Below the pieces are notes generated by a model. The model did not search any database and was not told the DNA's origin. It saw only the letters and a program-made list of their open reading frames with translations. Below are positions 17,577 to 27,804 of a stretch of 64,000 bases of DNA, piece by piece. This DNA is from Flavobacteriaceae bacterium (lineage in GTDB: Bacteria; Bacteroidota; Bacteroidia; Flavobacteriales; Flavobacteriaceae), in the NCBI GenBank assembly GCA_030835825.1, contig JAURRA010000017.1, positions 43,968-107,967 of the forward strand. The letters are read 5' to 3'. The number at the start of each line of letters is the position of its first letter. Position 1 is the stretch's first letter. The position numbers and the translations under genes were made by a program.

Positions 17577-18979
17577 ATGTGCAATGCGCGGTCTTCAGTG
17601 GCTGCTAGGGCTGCCTCTTTAATCGCCTCAGCAAAGGTAGGATGCGCATGAGACATGCGAGATATGTCCTCAGCGGAGGCCCGGTATTCCATGGCGACAA
17701 CCGCTTCGGCTATCAAGTCTGCTGCTCGGGCACCGATGATGTGCACCCCTAACACTTCATCAGTGGTAGCATCGGCCAAAATTTTAACGAAGCCATCTAA
17801 GTCCATACTTGCCCGACTTCTGCCCAACGCACGCATCGGAAATTGACCCGTTTTATAGGTTACACCTGCCGCCTTGAGCTGCTCTTCCGTTTTTCCAACC
17901 GCAGCAACTTCTGGCCATGTATAGACCACATTCGGAATCAAGTTGTAATCGATATGCGGTTGTTGTCCAGCTATAGTTTCTGCGACAAAGGTGCCTTCCT
18001 CTTCAGCCTTGTGTGCTAGCATGGCCCCTTGAATCACATCACCAATGGCGTAGATATGACTGATATTGGTTTGCAAATGAGCGTTTACGCTAACACGTCC
18101 GCGCTCGTCTTTCTCAATGCCTGCGGCCTCTAAATTGAGCCCATCCGTATAAGGCTTGCGCCCCACTGAAACCAAGCAATAATCTCCAATTAACTCAACC
18201 TCTTTACCTGACTTATCGGTAGCTTTTAAAACAACACTGTCATTGTCGCGTGTGACTGCCGTCACTTGATGGGAAGTCAATATTTTCACTTTCGACTTTT
18301 TAAACACTTTGGCCAATTCTTTCGATAAGCCAGAATCCATAGTTGGAATGATACGATCCATGTATTCTACCACAGTCACTTCTGCACCCAAGCGAGAATA
18401 GACCTGCCCTAGCTCGAGACCAATAACACCACCACCAACTACAATCATGTGTTTCGGAACTTCCTTCAATTTCAGAGCCTCAGTTGATGTGATCACACGT
18501 TCTTTGTCCAATGCAATAAAAGGTAAATTATTTGGCTTACTTCCTGTTGCTATGATCACATGACTCGCCTGCACTTCCTCTTGAACGCCATCTGCTTTGC
18601 TGACTGTTATGGTGTGCTGATCTTTAAAACTCCCTAAACCTTGAAAAACAGTGATCTCATTTTTTTTCATCAAATAATCTAATCCTGCTGTCGTTTGATC
18701 AACTACCGATTGCTTGCGCGCAATCATCTTTTCTAGGTTCACCAATACCGAGCCGTCTATTTCGATCCCATGGTCGTCAAAATGCTTAACAGTGTCTTCA
18801 TAATGATGCGACGAGTCCAGAAGAGCTTTGCTAGGAATACAACCCACGTTGAGACATGTGCCTCCCAAAGTGTTATATTTTTCAATCAAAGCTGTTTTCA
18901 TACCCAATTGAGCACAACGGATAGCAGCCACGTAACCTCCAGGCCCCGAACCGATAATAGCAACATCAAATTTTGTCAT
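17573..18979 (-). CDS. lpd: dihydrolipoyl dehydrogenase (E3)
   Basis: Flavoenzyme that reoxidises the lipoyl groups of 2-oxoacid dehydrogenase complexes and the glycine cleavage system with NAD+. The 468 residues show the FAD-binding GSGPGGYVAA, the redox disulphide GGTCLNVGCIPS (Cys42 and Cys47), the NAD-binding GGGVIGLELG, the second FAD motif YAIGDV, and the C-terminal catalytic HAHPTFAEAIKEAAL. It is monocistronic, with no E1 or E2 genes nearby, so the parent complex cannot be assigned. Its stop overlaps that of the convergent 53-residue ORF. Confidence 0.96.
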   Translation of the reverse strand: MTKFDVAIIGSGPGGYVAAIRCAQLGMKTALIEKYNTLGGTCLNVGCIPSKALLDSSHHYEDTVKHFDDHGIEIDGSVLVNLEKMIARKQSVVDQTTAGLDYLMKKNEITVFQGLGSFKDQHTITVSKADGVQEEVQASHVIIATGSKPNNLPFIALDKERVITSTEALKLKEVPKHMIVVGGGVIGLELGQVYSRLGAEVTVVEYMDRIIPTMDSGLSKELAKVFKKSKVKILTSHQVTAVTRDNDSVVLKATDKSGKEVELIGDYCLVSVGRKPYTDGLNLEAAGIEKDERGRVSVNAHLQTNISHIYAIGDVIQGAMLAHKAEEEGTFVAETIAGQQPHIDYNLIPNVVYTWPEVAAVGKTEEQLKAAGVTYKTGQFPMRALGRSRASMDLDGFVKILADATTDEVLGVHIIGARAADLIAEAVVAMEYRASAEDISRMSHAHPTFAEAIKEAALAATEDRALHI

Positions 18980-19122
18980 CGTCTTTGTTTTAATACACGT
19001 GCAAAAATACGTATTAGCTGACTAAATCAAAGTCAAATTGTTAACAATTACTCCCGCAATTCAAAATAGAATTGGAATTTAATGGTCCTAAAAATTATTA
19101 TCTTGCTCAAAAAATTACGATT

Positions 19123-20322
19123 ATGGCATTTGATCCTGCGAAGGCAATTCAAGATTTGCAATACTTCGGTGAATTTGGTGGTGTTAATCCATCTATATCC
19201 GATTCTTCTACTTATACCTTTTTGGCTGCAAAAACGATGTTTGACACATTCGAGGGTAACGCTGATGGTTGTTATTTATACTCTAGACACTCTACCCCGT
19301 CGAACTTGTATTTATCAGTTGCTTTAGCTGCAATGGAAAATACTGAGGCCGCTTTGGTTACAGCTTCTGGAATGGGAGCTATCACACCTATCTTCTTCCA
19401 CCTTTGCAAGGCTGGTGATCATGTTGTTTCTAGCAGAACTATTTATGGAGGAACCTATGCCTTCTTGAAGAATTTCGCACCTAAATTTCAGTTAAACACA
19501 TCCTTTGTGGACATTACGGATTTGAAGTCCGTAGAAGCTGCCATTACCTCACAAACAAAAATACTTTACTGTGAAACCGTTAGCAATCCTTTAATGGAAA
19601 TCGCTGATATTGCGGCACTATCGGTTATCGCAAAACGACATGGACTCAAGTTGGTTGTAGACAACACCTTTTCGCCTCTAAGTGTTACTCCTGCCAATTT
19701 AGGCGCCGATATTGTTATCCATAGTTTGACTAAGTTTATTAATGGCAGTAGCGATTCAGTGGCTGGCGTTTTGTGTACAACCCGTGAATTGGTAGACGAT
19801 ATGTGTAATGTGACAGATGGTGCTGCTATGTTGATGGGGTCGACCCTAGACAGTTTAAGAGCCTCATCGATCATGAAGAACCTCAGGACCCTACACGTTC
19901 GTATACCACAACACAGCAAGAACGCCATGTATTTCGCTGAACAATTTGAGGCCGACGGCATCAAAACCATTTATCCCGGGTTAAAATCACACAAATCACA
20001 CGCGCTCTATCAGTCCATCATGCACCCCGATTACGGTTATGGCGGTATGCTGGCCATAGACGTCCAAACCGAAGCCAATGCCTCAGCCTTAATGGAAGCC
20101 ATGCAAGAGCGCAATGTCGGTTATCTGGCAGTGAGTCTTGGTTTTTACAGAACCTTGTTTAGTGCCTCAGGCAGTTCAACATCATCAGAAATTCCAGAAG
20201 GCGAACAAGTGAGCATGGGTCTGAGTCCGGGATTAATCAGGTTTTCCGTTGGTTTAGATAATAATGCGGCCGCCAGTTATGACAAAATTAGGGAAGCTCT
20301 CAAATCTGTGGGGCTCATTTAA
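19123..20322 (+). CDS. Cys/Met-metabolism PLP-dependent lyase, methionine gamma-lyase-like
   Basis: Fold-type I PLP enzyme of the cystathionine gamma-synthase/methionine gamma-lyase family. The start at 19123 gives 399 residues; the longer open frame to 19072 is not supported. The cofactor-contacting YSRHSTPSN (Tyr53, Arg55), SGMGAITPIFF, DNTFSPL and the PLP-lysine motif SLTKFINGSSDS (Lys near 204) are intact, and the C-terminal RFSVGLDN is normal. The segment that carries the key Cys in classical methionine gamma-lyases reads TIYGGTYAF here, with Gly instead. A linked NhaC-family transporter 15 bases downstream fits uptake of, or ion exchange for, methionine or homocysteine. The exact reaction is open. 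Confidence 0.85.
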   Translation: MAFDPAKAIQDLQYFGEFGGVNPSISDSSTYTFLAAKTMFDTFEGNADGCYLYSRHSTPSNLYLSVALAAMENTEAALVTASGMGAITPIFFHLCKAGDHVVSSRTIYGGTYAFLKNFAPKFQLNTSFVDITDLKSVEAAITSQTKILYCETVSNPLMEIADIAALSVIAKRHGLKLVVDNTFSPLSVTPANLGADIVIHSLTKFINGSSDSVAGVLCTTRELVDDMCNVTDGAAMLMGSTLDSLRASSIMKNLRTLHVRIPQHSKNAMYFAEQFEADGIKTIYPGLKSHKSHALYQSIMHPDYGYGGMLAIDVQTEANASALMEAMQERNVGYLAVSLGFYRTLFSASGSSTSSEIPEGEQVSMGLSPGLIRFSVGLDNNAAASYDKIREALKSVGLI

Positions 20323-20337
20323 CACCATGTAACTATT

Positions 20338-21831
20338 ATGAAGAGTCAAGAAATTAAACCTACTCGAGCCAAAGATCAAAAATTGGTTTCTAATGTTGAA
20401 TTAAGTTTGTTCGAAGCGCTGATACCAGTAGTTATTTTGGTTGCTCTATTGGCCTTTAATGTCAGTGTTTTTAAAGACGACGCCTTGGCAGGAAGCAACC
20501 AGTTTATCCTTCTAATGGGTGGTGTGGTAGCAGCAATTGTCGGTTATTTCAACAAGGTTGGATACGAACAAATGCTTGAAGAGGTGGCGAAAAATGTTAA
20601 ATCCACTACAGGGGCTTTATTAATACTACTCATGGTCGGGGCCTTGGCAGGAACTTGGCTCATCAGTGGGGTGATTCCTGCTATGATTTACTACGGTCTT
20701 CAAATTCTCAATCCGAGTATTTTCTTAGCTGCGTGTGTTGTTATCTGTGCTTTGGTATCAATTGCTACTGGGAGTTCTTGGACGACTTCAGCAACCATCG
20801 GTATCGCTCTCATTGGAATTGGCAATGCATTAGGAATAGCTGCAGGCATGACTGCTGGTGCGGTGATTTCTGGCGCCTATTTTGGCGATAAACTTTCACC
20901 CTTGAGCGACACAACCAATTTGGCATCGGCCATGGCAGGCAGCGACTTGTTTGATCATATCAAGTATATGAGTATTACCACTGTACCCACCATAACGGTT
21001 ACACTCATTGTTTTTGTCATCATTGGTCTTACACAATCTACCTCAGGAGTAGCGGACACCTCAATTTTATTGAATGACATCCGAGGGATTTTTAATATTA
21101 ATGGATGGCTATTTTTAGTTCCATTAGCCGTAATTGCTCTGATTATTAAAAGAACACCACCTCTTCTTGCCCTGATAATTGGAACTATCCTAGGGGGGGG
21201 GTTTGCGATAATTTTTCAACCAGATGTTGTATTGAGTATAGCCAATAGTGATACTATGAGTTTCCAATCGGCTTATACAGGAGTGATGAACGCCATCACT
21301 GTCCCTACCGCGGTAGCCACCGAAAACAGTACATTAGAAGGCTTATTTTCAGCAGCGGGAAAAGGGATGAGCGGGATGTTGGGAACCATATGGCTGATCA
21401 TTTGTGCGATGGTTTTTGGCGGTGTCATGGAGGCTATTGGCGCCTTGTCCCGAATTAGTTCTGCATTATTGGGCTTGGCCAAATCTGTTTTTGGATTGTT
21501 CGCCAGTACTGTTGCCAGCTGTTTGGCCCTCAATGTTACAGCCTCAGATCAATATTTGGCGATTGTAGTACCTGGAAAAATGTTTAAAAATGCCTTTGAT
21601 AAAAAAGGACTGGATCCCGTTAATTTGAGTAGAACTCTTGAAGACTCGGGCACTGTAACTTCTGTTCTTGTACCATGGAACACTTGTGGCGCTTACCAAT
21701 CTGGTGTCTTGGGAGTTTCAGTGGTGGACTACTTCGCTTTTGCTGTTTTCAACTGGCTCAGTCCATTCATGACCCTTATTTTTGCTGGATTTTCAATCAA
21801 AATCAAGCAATTAATGGTTTCAGAAGCATAA
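20338..21831 (+). CDS. nhaC: NhaC-family Na+/H+ antiporter or amino-acid transporter
   Basis: A 497-residue polytopic inner-membrane protein with about eleven hydrophobic segments. NhaC-family signatures include IATGSSWTTSATIG, YFGDKLSPLSDTTNLA and VTASDQYLAIVVPGKMF, and near the end EDSGTVTSVLVPWNTCGA. NhaC members exchange Na+ for H+; some relatives (MetT) were predicted as methionine transporters from riboswitch genomics. Close linkage to a methionine gamma-lyase-type gene makes the second role plausible, but the sequence cannot decide. The coding sequence contains nine consecutive G at 21193-21201, a possible slippage site. Confidence 0.88.
   Translation: MKSQEIKPTRAKDQKLVSNVELSLFEALIPVVILVALLAFNVSVFKDDALAGSNQFILLMGGVVAAIVGYFNKVGYEQMLEEVAKNVKSTTGALLILLMVGALAGTWLISGVIPAMIYYGLQILNPSIFLAACVVICALVSIATGSSWTTSATIGIALIGIGNALGIAAGMTAGAVISGAYFGDKLSPLSDTTNLASAMAGSDLFDHIKYMSITTVPTITVTLIVFVIIGLTQSTSGVADTSILLNDIRGIFNINGWLFLVPLAVIALIIKRTPPLLALIIGTILGGGFAIIFQPDVVLSIANSDTMSFQSAYTGVMNAITVPTAVATENSTLEGLFSAAGKGMSGMLGTIWLIICAMVFGGVMEAIGALSRISSALLGLAKSVFGLFASTVASCLALNVTASDQYLAIVVPGKMFKNAFDKKGLDPVNLSRTLEDSGTVTSVLVPWNTCGAYQSGVLGVSVVDYFAFAVFNWLSPFMTLIFAGFSIKIKQLMVSEA
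21193..21201 (+). repeat. G9 homopolymer inside nhaC
   Basis: Nine consecutive G bases read in frame as three Gly codons in the middle of the NhaC-family gene. Such tracts can slip during replication and switch a gene off; they are also a common place for sequencing error. Confidence 0.85.
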
Positions 21832-21920
21832 GAATCTCGACGTCTATCAACAAAAGGTCAAACCTTTAAAAGTTCTAATTAAAATATGCTAATTTAGTCG
21901 GAATTCAGCCTCTTTTCTTG

Positions 21921-21928
21921 TAAATTTG
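21921..21928 (+). promoter_or_regulatory. candidate -7 element for katG
   Basis: TAAATTTG, an exact TAnnTTTG match, 26 bases ahead of the katG ATG. The sequence 20 bases upstream (GTCG) does not match the -33 TTTG, so activation by a regulator would be expected if this is the promoter. Confidence 0.4.
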
Positions 21929-21954
21929 ACGATTCAAACCAAAAAAAATATTAA

Positions 21955-24174
<2,220 letters not shown>

Positions 24175-24197
24175 ATGAACAGGTGTTTTCTTTTTTT

Positions 24198-24228
24198 AAA
24201 AATGGCGGTAACCCCGCCATTTTTTTTT
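24198..24228 (+). terminator. intrinsic terminator after katG
   Basis: Arms AAAAATGGCGG (24198-24208) and CCGCCATTTTT (24214-24224) around a five-base loop, followed by a T-run to 24228. It lies 24 bases after the katG stop. Confidence 0.92.
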
Positions 24229-24407
24229 GACTAAAACTCATTCAGAATGCAAGGCGTATCAACAGTTAACTTAAATCATTGCAGTTATTTATGGCTGGAA
24301 TGTTTCATTCATTCACTTGGTTGAAATTAAAAAAAGAAAAAATAAGCCAAATTCAAGATCAATTAATAAAAGATGGGTCATCAAACCCCTACATACTTCA
24401 AAAAATA

Positions 24408-24812
24408 ATGAGTAATTTGCCTTTAAAAGGTTTAATAGTGTCGATACTAATCAAATATTTAGAAGGCCGTTGGAAGAGTATGACATATGCGTGTCAGGGA
24501 TTGTGGCATTTAATAAAAACTGAAACTCAATTTATTTTTCATTTCGCAATGGGGGTTTTAACGTGCTTACTAGGGTGGTACTATAACATTTCGATCTCAG
24601 AATGGCTCATACAAACCTTGGTGATAGCCGCAGTTTTATCAGCCGAGGCTCTCAATACCGCTATTGAAAAACTATCTGATTTGGTTGAACCAAAATATAG
24701 CAAAACCATTGGGCAAGTCAAAGATATGGGTGCTGCAGCTGTTTTTATTGGCGTTATTGCAGCTGTAGTTATAGCCGCTTTGATTTATATTCCTAAGATT
24801 TTTAATTCTTAA
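24408..24812 (+). CDS. dgkA: diacylglycerol kinase family protein
   Basis: Small membrane lipid kinase of the DgkA/undecaprenol-kinase family. From ATG at 24408 it has 134 residues: a basic start (EGRWKSMTYACQGLWHLI), three membrane helices, and the catalytic block SAEALNTAIEKLSDLVEP (Glu and Asn) followed by KDMGAAAVFIGVIAAVV. The frame is open to 24279, but the extra 43 residues (KKEKISQIQDQ and so on) have no counterpart in the family. An inner ATG at 24480 would cut into the first conserved segment. In Gram-negatives this enzyme recycles diacylglycerol; undecaprenol is an alternative substrate. The 233 bases before it hold the katG terminator and no other clear gene. Confidence 0.85.
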   Translation: MSNLPLKGLIVSILIKYLEGRWKSMTYACQGLWHLIKTETQFIFHFAMGVLTCLLGWYYNISISEWLIQTLVIAAVLSAEALNTAIEKLSDLVEPKYSKTIGQVKDMGAAAVFIGVIAAVVIAALIYIPKIFNS

Positions 24813-24862
24813 AGACAGCTATGACATTGCATTTTGTATTTTTGTCTAAACAGCAATAGTTC

Positions 24863-27145
24863 ATGGCTACACGAAAAAAGAACAGCTCCTCCAAGACGCT
24901 AAAGGTTAGAACATCCATGTCGGATCAGCAGCGTCTCCTACTAGGGAGTTTTATCTTGATTTTTGGCCTTATTTGCTTAATTGCATTTGTGTCATTTTTC
25001 TTTACTGGTAATGCGGACCAAAGTATTTTAAATGATTTTACAGATCGCGAAAGTCAAGCTGAAAATATCTTAAACAAACTTGGGGCGGCATTGAGCGATT
25101 TCTTTATCCGCAAAGGACTCGGTTTGTCGTCGTTTATTATTGCGCTATTATTCATTTGGACTGGAATTGTTGTCATCACAAAAAAGTCTATCGCAAAACT
25201 TAAAAAGAGATGGTTTTGGGGGCTGTATCTCAGTCTCTTATTAGCGCTGTTTTTTTCATTAGCTATTCCTACGCATGCCGTTCTAGGCGGCACCATTGGT
25301 TTTGAGAGTGTGGATTGGCTTAACGACTACTTAGGCCCCTTGGGAACCTCTTTTCTTTTATTATTTGGAGGAATTCTATACTTGACCCTGCGATTAAGGT
25401 ACAGCTTTAAGACACAACCAAAAGCCCAAGTGTCAGATGAATCTGCTGAAGTGCATGAATCCCACCTTGAGCCCAAGGAGGATAGTTCTGAAACAGAAAT
25501 TTTAATCCAATCAGAAGAAGAAGAAGAAGAAGAAGAACCGGAGTTGACACCTATTTTAGACGATGATATTGAAATAGAGGTCACCCGTTCCTTTAACGAA
25601 AAAGAAGAATCTCATAATTTAGCTGATAAATTAGTCACCGATTTTGGTCCAGTTGACCCTACCCTAGACTTGCCAAATTTTCGTATGCCGCCTTTAAGTC
25701 TGTTAAAACAGTATGATACTGAAAACATTACGATAGACAAGGATGAACTCAAAGACAATAAGGATAAGATTGTTGATACGCTCGCGAATTACAATATCGG
25801 AATCGCCAACATCAAAGCAACCATTGGTCCAACTGTGACCATGTATGAAATTGTGCCAGAGGCTGGCATTCGTATTTCTAAAATTAAAAATTTAGAAGAT
25901 GACATCGCACTTTCATTATCTGCTCTCGGTATTCGGATTATCGCTCCTATTCCAGGAAAGGGAACCATAGGTATAGAGGTACCCAATAAAAAATCGACCA
26001 CGGTCTCGATGAGATCGGTAATAGCTTCCCAGAAATTTCAAAAGTCAGAAATGCAATTGCCCATTGCATTAGGGAAAACCATTAATAATGAAACCTATGT
26101 TGTTGATTTAGCTAAAATGCCTCACCTTTTAATGGCAGGTGCAACAGGGCAAGGTAAATCCGTAGGACTGAATGCCATTTTGACCTCGTTGCTTTATAAA
26201 AAGCACCCCGCCGAAGTCAAATTTGTCCTAGTAGATCCAAAGAAAGTTGAGCTCACACTGTTTAACAAAATTGAAAGGCACTATTTGGCCAAACTACCTG
26301 ACACTGAAGAAGCTATTATAACGGATACGTCAAAAGTAGTTCAAACGCTAAATTCTTTATGTGTAGAAATGGATCAGCGGTATGAATTACTCAAGTTGGC
26401 CATGTGTCGCAATATCATTGAATACAACGAAAAATTTAAGTCTCGTAAGTTGAATCCAGAAAACGGACATCACTTTTTGCCTTATATCGTTCTCGTGGTC
26501 GATGAGTTCGCAGACTTAATCATGACAGCAGGAAAAGAAGTTGAAACCCCCATTGCACGGTTAGCACAGCTAGCAAGGGCTATTGGAATCCATTTAATTA
26601 TTGCTACTCAAAGACCTTCTGTCAATGTAATCACAGGTTTAATTAAAGCCAATTTTCCTGCTAGAGTAGCCTTTAGAGTGGCGTCCAAGATCGATTCACG
26701 TACCATTTTAGACAATGCCGGGGCAAATCAACTCATTGGTCGTGGAGATTTGCTGTTTACCCAAGGTAACGAGACGCTGAGATTGCAATGTGCCTTTATC
26801 GATACTCCAGAGGTGGAAGAAATTACTTCCTTTATTGGGGCTCAAAAGGCCTATCCCGATGCCTATATGTTACCAGAATTCGTAAGTGAAGAGGGTGGCT
26901 CCGGAATGGATATGGATCCTAACGACAGAGATGCACTGTTTTATGAAGCCGCACAAGTCGTGGTGACCCATCAGCAAGGTTCGGCATCACTTTTGCAAAG
27001 AAAGTTAAAACTAGGTTACAATAGAGCGGGACGCATCATTGACCAATTGGAGTCCGCTGGTATAGTGGGTCCTTTTGAAGGAAGCAAAGCCAGACAGGTT
27101 TTGATTAGCGATATCGCAGGACTAGATAACTTTTTAAATATTTAA
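24863..27145 (+). CDS. ftsK: DNA translocase FtsK/SpoIIIE
   Basis: Septal ATP-driven DNA pump that moves chromosome termini and promotes dimer resolution. The 760 residues show N-terminal membrane helices (about residues 25-175), an acidic linker with eight GAA codons, the motor domain with Walker A GATGQGKS (near 428) and Walker B VVDEFADLI, and a C-terminal gamma winged-helix (LLQRKLKLGYNRAGRIIDQLE). It starts a probable operon with the lolA-like, lptF/G and ribBA genes, an arrangement common in Flavobacteria. A TATTTTTG box at 24837 may be its -7 element. Confidence 0.96.
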   Translation: MATRKKNSSSKTLKVRTSMSDQQRLLLGSFILIFGLICLIAFVSFFFTGNADQSILNDFTDRESQAENILNKLGAALSDFFIRKGLGLSSFIIALLFIWTGIVVITKKSIAKLKKRWFWGLYLSLLLALFFSLAIPTHAVLGGTIGFESVDWLNDYLGPLGTSFLLLFGGILYLTLRLRYSFKTQPKAQVSDESAEVHESHLEPKEDSSETEILIQSEEEEEEEEPELTPILDDDIEIEVTRSFNEKEESHNLADKLVTDFGPVDPTLDLPNFRMPPLSLLKQYDTENITIDKDELKDNKDKIVDTLANYNIGIANIKATIGPTVTMYEIVPEAGIRISKIKNLEDDIALSLSALGIRIIAPIPGKGTIGIEVPNKKSTTVSMRSVIASQKFQKSEMQLPIALGKTINNETYVVDLAKMPHLLMAGATGQGKSVGLNAILTSLLYKKHPAEVKFVLVDPKKVELTLFNKIERHYLAKLPDTEEAIITDTSKVVQTLNSLCVEMDQRYELLKLAMCRNIIEYNEKFKSRKLNPENGHHFLPYIVLVVDEFADLIMTAGKEVETPIARLAQLARAIGIHLIIATQRPSVNVITGLIKANFPARVAFRVASKIDSRTILDNAGANQLIGRGDLLFTQGNETLRLQCAFIDTPEVEEITSFIGAQKAYPDAYMLPEFVSEEGGSGMDMDPNDRDALFYEAAQVVVTHQQGSASLLQRKLKLGYNRAGRIIDQLESAGIVGPFEGSKARQVLISDIAGLDNFLNI
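25514..25537 (+). repeat. (GAA)8 trinucleotide repeat in ftsK linker
   Basis: Eight consecutive GAA codons giving a poly-Glu stretch in the FtsK linker. Changes in copy number would keep the frame and only change linker length. Confidence 0.9.
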
Positions 27146-27147
27146 AT

Positions 27148-27801
27148 ATGACTCCGTTGAGCAAACTATTTTTAAGTGCTATTTTTTTTAGTTGTAGTAC
27201 TATTCTCTTTGGACAATCTTCTCCAGAGGCCAAGGCTCAGTTGAACCGGGTAAGCCAAGTTGTGAGTGCTTTTAACAATATTGAAATTGACTTTACCTAC
27301 GAATTAATCAATACCGAGGCCGATATCAATCAAAAAACAAACGGCTCTATTCTCATATCTGGTGATCAGTATAAACTCAATATATTGGGGATTACTCGGA
27401 TTTTTGACGGAGCCAAATTGTATACCATCAGTCCAGAAGATGAAGAAATTACTATTTCGAGTGGATCGAATGACGGAGACGAAACCATTTCTCCTAACGA
27501 GATGTTACAGTTTTTCAATACCGGCTATCATGCTAAAATGAATATCACTCAAAAAATACCTGGCCGTACCATTCAATTTGTCAAACTGGTTCCTGTCAAA
27601 AAAAATAATGATGTCAGCTATTTGCTATTGGGTATAGACAAGGCAACGAACATGATCTATCGCCTGATTGAGATAGGCTCCGAAAACACCAAAACTGTAA
27701 TTACCGTAAACAGCTATAAAGCAAATACTTCACTGCCTACAAATACCTTTAAATACGATCCTAAAGCTTATCCAGGCTATTTCATCAACAAACTAGACTA
27801 G
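27148..27801 (+). CDS. LolA-like outer-membrane lipoprotein carrier protein
   Basis: A 217-residue periplasmic protein with a signal peptide (MTPLSKLFLSAIFFSCSTILFG, cleaved about residue 22-23) and a LolA-type unclosed beta-barrel: VSAFNNIEIDFTYEL at the start, ISGDQYKLNILGITRIFDGAKLYTISPEDEEI, and the late NTFKYDPKAYPGYFINKLD. LolA chaperones lipoproteins from the inner to the outer membrane. The gene starts two bases after the ftsK stop and ends three bases before lptF/G, the usual order in Flavobacteria, linking it to envelope assembly. Confidence 0.88.
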   Translation: MTPLSKLFLSAIFFSCSTILFGQSSPEAKAQLNRVSQVVSAFNNIEIDFTYELINTEADINQKTNGSILISGDQYKLNILGITRIFDGAKLYTISPEDEEITISSGSNDGDETISPNEMLQFFNTGYHAKMNITQKIPGRTIQFVKLVPVKKNNDVSYLLLGIDKATNMIYRLIEIGSENTKTVITVNSYKANTSLPTNTFKYDPKAYPGYFINKLD

Positions 27802-27804
27802 GTA

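Noticed and set aside
18980..19122. Possible SAM riboswitch ahead of the methionine gamma-lyase-like gene
   Set aside because: The 143-base space shows no SAM-I or SAM-II type helices or a terminator hairpin by eye.
21860..21910. Possible PerR/Fur-type box before katG (AATTAAAATATGCTAATT)
   Set aside because: Only an imperfect AT-rich palindrome, not close enough to the 7-1-7 consensus, and such sequences are common in this AT-rich spacer.
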